Source: Nephrocerus scutellatus
Taxonomy: Eukaryota; Arthropoda; Insecta; Diptera; Pipunculidae
Direction of reading: 5' to 3'
NCBI GenBank assembly: GCA_947095585.1
Contig: OX352765.1
Coordinates: forward strand, 89,550,965 to 89,614,964
DNA length: 64,000 nt
The stretch's first letter is position 1. Every line of letters begins with the position of its first letter. This document shows positions 44,012-54,900 of this stretch, piece after piece. Position numbers and translations under genes: made by a program. The notes beneath the pieces are model-generated. The model was not told where the DNA came from, did no database searches, and saw nothing but the letters and a program-made list of their open reading frames with translations.

Positions 44012-44412
44012 GCTGTCAGCCATCAGAAGAACAGCGGAAATAATAAAAATGCATCAAAATTGCAAGTAGACGTAAGTATCTATGACTGGTGCAAGTCAAA
44101 CGTCCACGTCGTGGCCGCCTCACCAAATACAGGAAAAGTTGAATGATCGGGCTAGTCCCTTCAAAGCAAGGTTGGGGCTAGGCCAATAACCTCGTCCGTA
44201 AAAAAAATCCTATTATGGAACCCAAAATCAGACTCGGATAGACTGATGAACGACGACGACAACGGCAACGCAACGAAAACGGCTTAACGATTTAAGAATT
44301 TTCTCATGGAAAGTACGCTCACTGTATAGAGCTCGAGCTTCACAGCAGCTAGCCGATACCCTGTCCAAATATAATGCTGACGTAACAGCAATCAAAGAGA
44401 TGCAATAGACGA
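44012..44412 (+). mobile_element. RTE-clade LINE 5' fragment
   Basis: GGCTGTCAGCCATCAGAAG (5' signature) then TCTATGACTGG, AATGATCGGGCTAGTCCCTT and an endonuclease start equivalent to [15 protein letters not shown] (about 44290-44340) and DTLSKYNADVTAIKEMQ, ending in a stop. 3'-truncated. Confidence 0.75.
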
Positions 44413-45000
44413 AGAATTTTATTTTTTTAATTCTTTTGCACTTTATAGACTTCTTATAAGTGATATACTTCTTAAGATATTTGCAAAAACTCAAAAACGG
44501 ATGGTCGATTTCCACCAGAATCAACTGGAACCATTAAATTTATGTAAAAAGAGTGGACACAGACTGCCTCAGGAGATACGGAAATGGGTTAATCTGCAAA
44601 AATCCCGAGTTCGAGTTTTCATGATTACTTCTAACTTTTACTAAAAGAAATAAATAGTTAAATCATTATCATAAAATTCCTAAATTGTTTGCAATTAAGT
44701 TAATTTTAATTTGATATTACATTTTTTCTTTAACCATTTCTGTTGAGATTTTGAAGCCAAAAGTCAGAAGTAAAAATGTTTGACATTGTGCAAGCGGTGT
44801 ATCAAAACATTATTGCATTTTCACAACTTCATCCAACTTCGTTTAAATTCCTAGTCACAGTTATTTACATAAAACACTTTTATTCTGTGTTTATCTATTT
44901 GTCTCTTTTTAACAAAAGCATTCTAAACACCTGGAAAATTAAATGTATTTTATGTACACTTCACTAAATATATAACAAACAAATTCTATTCGTTTGTTCA
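44413..45000. other. No gene recognised
   Basis: AT-rich sequence between the RTE fragment and the Atg1 upstream region. ORFs are short and unsupported. Confidence 0.4.
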
Positions 45001-45010
45001 TGTAAATTGG

Positions 45011-45018
45011 TATCGATA
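45011..45018 (+). promoter_or_regulatory. Atg1: DRE element, probable Atg1 core promoter
   Basis: TATCGATA, the DREF/BEAF-type element of TATA-less fly housekeeping promoters, lies about 970 bp upstream of the Atg1 ATG. Transcription probably starts within the next 100 bases or so, giving a long 5' leader. Confidence 0.5.
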
Positions 45019-45417
45019 ACGACAATTCGATATAGAATAGATATAGGTTTTCCTCCGTCGTCGCTGGTTGTGGTTAGCACTTTAGTAGCAAGTGCGTCGT
45101 TGGTGAAAAAAATAAACAACATTTAGCTTTAGAAAAAAATTCAAATTTCAAAAATTTTAACTTTCAGACCTAAAGTATTTCAAAAAAGGTTTGTGTGAAA
45201 AATCAAGTAAACAAGTATACCATTTGGAATATTTTACTTGAAAATTGAAAAATTTTCTCGTTGGCTTTTGTTTTCGTATACATAACTATACTCGTTGTTC
45301 TTCATTCCTTCTTCGGAATACGTTACATTACATACCATTATACCAACCAACAACCATTCTTTACGTCGGAAAGAAAGAGCGAGACTGAGTACTTGCAATT
45401 TTGTTTTTCTCGCATTT

Positions 45418-45540
45418 CATCGATTGCTTGAAACGTCAAAAAAGTTTTATAAAAACAAAAGCGTTGAATCGGACCTGTCATCTTGTTCGGTCGATCGGGC
45501 ATCAGGAAAGTAATAAGCGAGTATACACAAACGCAGCGAG
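45418..45540 (+). repeat. Atg1 leader segment duplicated in inverse in intron 1
   Basis: TCATCGATTGCTTGAAACGT through GTATACACAAACGCAGCGAG aligns with the reverse complement of 46781-46910 at roughly 85% by eye. It lies inside the presumed Atg1 5' leader. Confidence 0.8.
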
Positions 45541-45982
45541 CCAGTACGTTAAAGCGAAGGCAAATTCGGGTGTTTGTTGGGTTTTTACTGGTCGCTGGAG
45601 ATGTCGTCGCTTAAATTGATTTAATTATTGTTTTTTGCTATTTTACTAAAAATTTATATTAGCAGCAGACTTTTCTGCTAAAGTACTACTTCAATTAATC
45701 AATAATTGCGTAATTTTAGTGCAGTTTTTCGTGGTATTTTAATTCTATGTCGGTCGATTGAAGAAAAAAGCAGCCCGAGAATTCATCGAATACAAAATTG
45801 TGAATTTCTAATTCCTTCAATTGTGCAATAAAATATTTTAAATAAGTTATTATCTGCAAAAACCTGTTTATTTTCGTTTGGAAGAGTTAAACGTACAACA
45901 CCAAAAGAAATCTCATTTTTATCTCTGTTGAATTAAGTGACTATCTTTGTCCTAACGTCATTGCTGCTGGTGGATCGATGCA

Positions 45983-48900
45983 ATGAATATAGTCGGGGAC
46001 TATGAGTACAATACAAAGGATATGTTGGGTCATGGTGCCTTCGCAGTTGTGTACAAAGGACGACATCGTAAGGTGAGAATTTGTTTTTTTTTTGTTTTCT
46101 AATATTCCAAGCGGTTTTTCACACTTGACACAATATTTTCATTTGACTAGAAATGAATATTTTGATTCTTTCAATCTAATTACATTCAAAATTGTTTGCC
46201 TGCTTGAAGTCTACGCTCAATACTTATTACTGCGTTATTACTCATTACTACGTCTTTTAATTTACGCTTCCCTTATTTTTTATGAATTGTTATGAACAAT
46301 AACTTTGCTGCCTTGCATTTGATAGTTTTATTCTGTTTGGTTTTTATCAAATAATAGAGTTAATTAACACAAAAGTTTAATCGGTTTTAAAATAGAATAA
46401 TTTATTGATTGTGTAACCTGCACGGTGTAACTAAACATATGGTTAAGTTTTCTTAGTGCTGTACGACGATATTTCAAAAGTGCCACCAATAGCAGGTTCT
46501 TGAATTGTCAAAAACGCGACTTTTAGTACAAGAAATTGGTTTTGGAACGATTTAAAGACAACAGTTGGTCATCTTTTATAAATAAAAATAAATTTAACCT
46601 CGCTACGTGTTTTTCATGGATGTGAGTGAAGGATGGCTAGGCCTTGTAACCTTAAGTCTCTTTTCAATTGCACAAACCGTATCCGAAACCATACCCACGA
46701 GGAAGCGTGCTCTCGCAATGAAAAAACTCAATTATTAAGGCACAGGATTGCAGGATTTTGGTTTTGACAAAAAAAATTCGCTCGCTGTGTTTGTGTATAC
46801 TCGGACGTGCTCATTACTTGCCTTATGCCCGATCGACCGAACAATATGACAGCTCCGATATAGCGTTTTTGTTCTTATAAAACTTTTTTGACGTTTCAAG
46901 CAATCGATGATCGCTATGTTGGAAATCCGTACAATCTTACAGTGCTTTCGATTTGCTGGGTACAGCGAAGGTTTGGTGTCCCATTTCGACAGCGTTCTCG
47001 ACGAAAACAAGAGAACGCTGTAGAAATTGGACACCAAACCTTCACTGTACCCAGCAAATCGAAAGCGCTATTAAGTATTTAGGCGCTCTCACAATGAAAA
47101 ACTTGAAAACTTAAGAGTTACAGAAATGTATGGAATTTGGTTTTGACAAAAAAATTTCTGCTCGTTAGTAGATCTTAGTTCTTAAGTTTACAAACTTTTG
47201 AAGAAATACAGAATGAAATTCGCAGCATTTTGAAACGGATGTGGAATATTTTTTGTTGTTGTTTTTATGTCTTTAATATAATAACAATGAAGCTTGTCAC
47301 AATTTGAAACTTTGCTGTCACAACCTAAAACTAAGTATACATTGTGCGAGCGCGTCTACGGTTTAAGTCTTAAGTTTTACATTGTGAGAGCAGGTTTAGT
47401 TTTTCCATTATGAGAGAGCCTTTATCTATCAAAGTCTGTTTACGTGGTGAAGTCTTTGCAAATGGAACGCCAAACCGAAACCAAATTTGACATTTGTAGT
47501 TTTTAGAAAATTTCCCAGTTTGCATGCACTCTCATTTTCATCTTACTGAGTAAACGAAACGTCAAGGCCTAGCCCATAGAATCCGTTGCGTCAATTGTGG
47601 CAACGTGGTATGCGGTAAATACATTCTCCCACATAAGTTTGTAGTTTATTTTGGCATTTGTTTTTGTTTGCCTGTAAGCCGACGACGATAACGTACTCAT
47701 TGAATCACCTCTCTTTGCGTTACGTGCGTTACGTAAAGGAATACGTAGAAGCAACTGACAGATCGAATAAATAAACGCGTTCTTATGAGAAGTGTTTCAT
47801 AGAAAAAGCTTGCAACGTGAGCTACGCAAAAGGTTAATCAACTTTTAAAGACGGCAAAGCATTTATTGGCATTGTTTTTTTTAAGGTTGGAGTACTCTGG
47901 GAGAGATAATTTAACTGTCAGAAATCAGATTGGTTTTTTTTCATTCTCCAAGGTATCTGTTTTCTCTGAAGCGTTCTTTTTTACGCTCCGACAATTCTCG
48001 GATATGATCTTTTTACTCTGAAAAAATATACAGAACATTTTGCATTTTGCAGGTGAGAAATAAAACTTATCTGATACTAAAAAAAAACATTAAACAAATC
48101 TGACAGATTTGATCAACGAAAAAAATTATCGGATATTCCGGATATCTCGGAACTCGGATTTCTCCGACATAAAAAAACACGGCCCTTGTGTCACCTACGT
48201 TACATACGACATCGTCAACAAATACGTCGACGCAACTGACGCAACGGATTCTATGGGCTGGGCCCTTTACAGTGTCGATTACAAAAAAGCATTTGAAACA
48301 CAAAAAAATTGTGTGTGAAGAACAATCCGGTTATAGGCGTGGTCACTGTCGTAAATCCTACAGTAGTTTTATCATCAATAAAGGGAAAAAGCAAAACTAG
48401 GAGGGAAATAATATATTAGCAATGTTCTTGTTTTTAAATTGCCCACCCTTTATTTATATAAAGAAGAGAATGTATGTTCGTTTGTTTGTTTTTTTGTGTC
48501 TAACTAACTCTGGAACGCCTTGACCAATTTCAACCACACTTGGTATACATGTTGCTTACAATCTGGAAACAGATATAGAGTGTGGTCAGGTGCCACCTCT
48601 TAGGCTGGGGTTGGGGTGGCACCCGATATTAGTGTATAATTCATAGTTTTCGGTATCGTCGTGATGAATAGCGCTGAATAGAATGGTACTAGATTGCTTT
48701 ATTTAGAGTCAGCTTCAACTGGTACATTCCTACTTTCTGGAGACAGGTAAATGTAATATTTCTCCTCAAACCAGGCAATAGGCCTAGTGAGCTGCCTAAA
48801 TCATACCGGCCTAAAAGTCTAAAATCATTTGTCCTCAAAACCAGGGAGAGACTTATTGATGTTCATATAAGAGACCGGTTAGAATTGTCTCCACCTCAGC

Positions 48901-51900
48901 AGTTTGCGTTCAGGAAAGGCAACTGCACAGAAGGTGCCCTTCACTATCTTGTAAAGAAGATAAAAGGAACTTTTCCTTCCAAGAAAGTGGCCCTGTGTGC
49001 CTTCCTCTACATTAAGGTCGCTTTCGATAACACTGGCTTCGTAATGGCAATCAGTAGCAGGGGTGTCGAAGACTCCATCAATCATTGGATAAGGGCCATG
49101 CTTTTAGGTTGAGATATTATTTCATCCTCGGGAGGAGTGTCTGTATCTGTGACTGCAGTTAAGGGATATCCCCAAGGAGGAGTTCTTTCTCCCCTTCTAT
49201 GGTCACTAGTCATTGAAAATCTTCTAGTCGATCTTTATAGAGCAGGCTACATCGCAAATGGTTATGCGAACAATTTGGCGATTTTTATTAGTGGTAAGCA
49301 CTGCACGACTATCACTAGTGTTATGCAAGGTGCTTTACTACACGTTTTACAATGGTGCAGCAGAGAAGGACTATATATCAATTCCAGTGCCTTTCACGAA
49401 AAGAAGACTGGTAGATTTGGGACCTATCATCATCAAAGGCACCACGTTAGATTATTCCAGTGAGGTTAAATATCTCGGTGCCATCATTGATAAACGGCTA
49501 AATTGGAATTCTCATATCAAGTCCGCCTTCGAACGCCCCACTAAGGCACTGTGGACTAGTTGACGTCTCTACGGCAGAACTTGGGGTCTAAATGATTGGA
49601 TGTACACAATGATGGTGAGACCTATTATCAAGTACGCGGCCATCGTTTGGTGGCCGAAAGTTCTTTTTGGTGATCCGCAATACCCGTGCCTCAACTCGAG
49701 CACACGGGTCCACCATTAAGCCTATCTTCGGATGTACTAATCAATTCAGATATTCCTTCCTTAGCCGCACAATAGCTAAGTAGAATGAATTGATTGAATT
49801 GTATGATCTGCAGTCGTTTAAGACACACGTGCATAGAAATAACATTTTTTCCTCTCCCTAATTTCCTAACGCCCACGCTGTGCTGGCTGAGCATTATAAG
49901 GGTGGAAACCCCTTTAGCGTGTGTACATTAAAAAAAAACTTCTTGCCACTTTGTTTCTTCGTCAATAAACGAAATCATGACGCCACAAAGTGATGTGCTT
50001 GACACACAATTAAGCAAACCAACAAATTGCTTACAACTTGGCAATCTTATGTAATAATAATTGGGCAATAATATTAATGTGAAGGCACATTATCAGCGAT
50101 AAAAAGTTCTTCTTGGCATAAGGCGTGTATTACTACACAGCTGGTCGGCACATGAGAGTGCTTGAGTCTCTAACGAAACACGGAAACATATGTATAAGCC
50201 AGACAATCAAACTCAGGGTCTGTGTTTTTAAATTAAAATTTTAAAATTATTCCAATTTCGAGTTAGAAAATTGCGTTTTGATTCACTCGAGGGCGAACAA
50301 AAAACAATATAGGCACACAGTCACAGTTAATCAAGCGGAACTTCTACTATCTCCTCATGCAAAAGTTTGCTTTTTGTATTGTTACCCCAATTGTCCGAGT
50401 TTATTATTCTTAGTTCATAGCATTGACACTTGTTATTTATTCAGTATTATCAGCCGGAATCGAGACATGATTTTTAATTCGTTCTGAAATGATTAGAACA
50501 CATGAGAAATCACAATAATGTATATAAGAGAAGTTGTATATGTGTTCTTCATACACATTTTGCATTTTTGTTTTTGTTCTACTTGGCATACTGCTGTGGA
50601 TTAGTGGGGAAGCCCACTCGTTCTTTTAATTTGAGAGAGATTTTAGTTTGTATCACAATTTCAATCAAATGATGATTTTTGTGTTTGAGAATAGTGTTGG
50701 GCATAATCGAATGATTTGAATGCTCGATTATTTAGTATTCGAATGATTGATATAATCGATTATCATTCGGGATATGAGGAATGAGTACTCGGATGCAAAA
50801 TCATTCTCGGCAGCAAATTCATTCGAATGATTTTATAATCGATTATGAGCATCGAGTCCTCGGTAGCAAAATCAATAAAATGATTTCATAAACGAGTACT
50901 CGGTAGCGAAATCATTCGAATGTTTTCATTATCGATTATGAGTATCGAGTCCTCGGTAGCAAAATAATTCGAATGATTTCATTATCGATTATGAGCATCG
51001 AGTCCTCGGTAGCAAAATCAATCGAATAATTTCAAAAACGAGTACTCGGTAGCGAAATCATTCGAATGATTTCATAATCGATTATGAGCATCGAGTACTC
51101 GGTAGCGAAATCATTCGAATGATTTCATAATCGATTATGAGCATCGAGTACTCGGTAGCAAATTCAATCGAATGATTTCATAATCGATTATGAGCATCGA
51201 ATACTTGGTAGCAAAATCAATCGAATGATTTCATAAACGAGTACTCGGTAGCAAAATCATTCGAGTGATTTCATAATCGATTATAAGCATCAAGTCCTCG
51301 GTAGCAAAATCAATCGAATGATTATTTCTCTTTTCTTTTCACTCACTTGCCTTGTGTTATAGTGCCATGCCATAATGTGCGAGCGAATACCAGATAAAAA
51401 GATAACGAGAAATCATTTTCTTGTGTGTTTCCTTGTTGCTTTTGCTCAGACATGATATATGTCGCTTGTCACATATTACGCTCACGGTAGTTCAATAGAA
51501 CAGAAATAAAAAATCATTCGAATGATTTTGAACAATATCTTGAGACATTTTCATAATCGACTGTTATCGATTATTTTATTCGAATGCGCCAAACGCCATC
51601 ACAATTTCAATCAAATGATAATAAAGTGTGAGCGAAAAGAAAGGAAATCGGGTCAAATTTAATAACATCTCCCTCCTCGTACTATTGGAATATATGCATG
51701 CAGTATGAAACTTTTACAAGCGTTTTACATACAAAGTGTAATTAGCCAAAATGAACATTGGATTTGGTTTGGTTTTATGTGCACAATACCAATTGCACAT
51801 TATTTCGATAGCGAATTAATCGAAATAACGTTTCAGTTTTGTTTCTTGTTCCAAATGCGTTGTGTTAATTAACTCCACGTGCATATAGCCAATATACCCT

Positions 51901-54900
51901 TTGCTCATTGTTGTTATTTTCGTTGTATATTTGCTTCAAAGTTAAGCGGAAAATCTATTAAAAGAGGAAAACGCACAAGTTGTCATACCACTATTTGAAC
52001 GTAACAGAACAACCAGCTGATGTAATATTTTCAGCTGACTACAGCAGTTTTTGTTTTGTAATTGTGTATGAATAGCAAATCATTTTATTTGAATTGAAAT
52101 GTTGGAACAGCTTGACATTTTAATCAAAGCCATATTTAATAAAATAAGAAAAGTTCGCTCTCAATGGCACGTATGGGCCTGGGCACGACAAACAAAGTTA
52201 AATACTAAGCCCGAATGGCACTGTATTCTCTCTTTAATTACTTCGCGTGACCTTGTGTTTGTTTGTTTGTCGTGGAATCTTGCGATCAATTTTTAACCTA
52301 CTTCCCGAAGTCCGATTTCATTGAAACTTGGCACACGTGCATATCTCGGCCTCGGGGTCAGTAAGCAGAAATCGAATGACATATTGCGCCACGTGCCAAA
52401 CAAAATGACACTAATTGTTGGTGTTAGTAAAAAGATGGGTAAATCTCCCAAAATATCAAGATCTGTTAGAGGGGAATTCCTATCCACATTATGTCGTTTT
52501 TTTCTCGTAAAACTCTGCCCCAGAGTTTTTTTTGGCTGTCAAGTTGTTAGTTTTCCATTCAAAACGACTCTACCGTAGAGCTAAAACAGATCTGTATATT
52601 TTGGGAGATTTAGCCCTCTTTATACTAGCACAACAACAACACATGCAACAAAAAAATGTAAACAAAAGATTTTCGCCTTTCGTGTTTGATTTCCCTTTTG
52701 AAAAAATTCTGCGGTCGAGCGCGCTCTGGGGTAGAGTTTTTAGGAAAAAAAAATTAACATTAGATTGTTTTTATTTTATTTATATAAAACGAACAACTTG
52801 ACAGCCAAAAAATTAGTCTGCGCCAGATTTTTAATGTAAAAAACGACATGCAAATCGAAAGAGACATAAAAGTCAAAATAGCAGCACAATGACAGTTGAT
52901 TGTTGGAGTGCGTAGAAAGAGCAAAGTCGAGCAAAAACTTTGGGTAGAAAATTTTACCCCTGAAATAAACTCAGTGCAATTTTTAAGTTAAATTCAATGC
53001 ATATCATGACAATTTCATGCATCTAGTTTACCTTAAAACTTGTTTTTTTACATAGTCCTGTAAGTCTTAAGAGGCCAGCCCATAGAATCCGTTGCGTCCA
53101 TAGGGGCTACGTATACAACTGACAGATCGATGAAATATATGCATTCTTATGGTAAATTCATGTGAAGGAAGCAACGCATAAAGTTGACCAACTTTCAACT
53201 TTTCTCTCCGGCAAATGCTTTGACAGTTCTCGGTCAACCTAGTTTGAATTATTTTGGCATTTATTTTTGTTTGCCTGTACGACGACAACGTATTCATTGG
53301 TTAGAAAGTACATATGTAATACCACTGTGGCTTCGACTGTAAAACCGATTTAAGCGCAGCTCTTTTGTATCGTTTTATTTTCGTTTTTAGAAATCTTTGT
53401 CCGAGCTGTCAGTTAGACTCAGCAATTCGAACACTAAAGACGAGAATCGTTTAACACAGTTTTCTTGCATGTATTGTTGTTTTTGTTAGTGCGAAGAGGG
53501 GGGTAAAACTGCAGAAATATACAGATCGGTGACAAACGTTTTCCGATCTTCCGTCGATTGGTTTTTTAGGGAAAACAAACTTGACACCCAACAAATCAAT
53601 CTATGCCAACTTTTTTCACAATTCGAATTCAACATTAGATAATTTTAATTTAATGCTAGACTTGTATGTACGAGTACATGGGAAATGACCTTTTTCTTTC
53701 TTTCTAAGAAATATTATACTATTCTTCCGCGATTTGTGAGTGCCCATATGTGTGTCATTATCATCGAACATGGGGTTTTCATCAAGGCAGTGGATATGTT
53801 TTACTGGAGAGTTTTAAATCACTAATTGAATGGGTGTAATTGAGAGCAAAATATTAATTCTACTTTAACCTTCTCCGTTTTCCATTATTTAGAACGTCTT
53901 GCTTTTATTAGGTTACGTTTTTCCTAAGAAATTGTACTTGATCAAGAGCTGTGATTCAATGCAATTCAATCTTATAACAACCACTGGTCGTCATATAATA
54001 CCCCACTGATGGATGCTCTTGACTAACTAAACTTTACACGATCAGATATGAATTAAGTTTTCAGAAATCCAATCTACTCTATTCATTGATCGATTGATAC
54101 ATTTAATGCTCATGAAAATACATTTAACGATTTATATTAAAAAAATACTGCTAAACTATGTTATAGAACGTAAAAAACCCGAGGCGAGACATTTTTACTA
54201 TACATATATGGAACTCTGTCTATCTAACCCCAAAACACTCCGTGTCACAATACTTTGCACAAACAGACCATTGTGGTCCAGAGCCTAACTTCTCGTCATT
54301 ATTGTGTTACATTTTGAACACAAATGGAAGGAACCTACAATTTAAAGCCATATGTGAAATGCGAATTGAGAATCTTTCTCATGACAGTTATAATTTTCGG
54401 ACGTTTGTAAGACATTCGCGAGAAGTAGGACCGGTAGGAAGCGTTTTTGTGTTTTTCTGTGATTCGTTCTTCGAACCTTCCGCTCAATTGTCCAACGCCA
54501 CGGCGCCAACCATACGCGTTGATAACATACTTGAAATAGGTTTACGTTTGTTAAAGATACCTAATTGTAGCTTATGGTATGTTATACTACACACGTGTTT
54601 TCCCACTATATACTGATGAAAGTGTTTATATCCGAAAATGATTGCCAATCCTTCTTTATCAATTTGTGCGTAGTTGCGTTTACATGATCCCAACGTACGT
54701 GAAGAAAATCGATTAAATAGGTCGCTCATTGTTATTCCCATCTCTGTGTGCCAAAACTCCCCCAATGCCATATGGGGAGGCGTCACATAAAAGGATTTAC
54801 TGTTTATAATGCGTCAGAATTCTATCGGATTAATTTTCTAATTCATTAAAAACAATAGTGTGTGTGTGCTCTTCAGACCAGAGCCATTTAACATTTTTCT

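Larger units (their letters stand above)
36180..44012. repeat. Tandem segmental duplication carrying two PIF-derived genes
   Basis: Unit 1 covers 36180-39085 plus 41050-41215. Unit 2 covers 41231-44012. Both start TCTACACACAAGTACTTAAT and end in TAAAGTAGCTGC followed by AGAAGYTATCGCGAATATTT and CATAATGG. Inside, the gene exons, 5' flank (GATGTACAGTTTGAAAAGAA) and an old family A MITE align in order. About 2 kb (39086-41050) is present only in unit 1, and a 593-bp Helitron is present only in the unit 1 intron. The duplication predates that Helitron, or unit 2 lost it precisely. Confidence 0.85.

Noticed and set aside
45401..45619. ORF in the Atg1 leader similar to one in the intron on the opposite strand
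   Set aside because: The similarity is explained by an inverted DNA duplication; frames drift and there is no sign of protein-level conservation.
46888..47082. 64-codon ORF in the Atg1 intron
   Set aside because: It reads through the long hairpin and contains no recognisable protein.
50715..51322. CRISPR-like regular repeats
   Set aside because: The genome is eukaryotic, units are contiguous without unique spacers, and unit length varies by internal deletion; it is a minisatellite.
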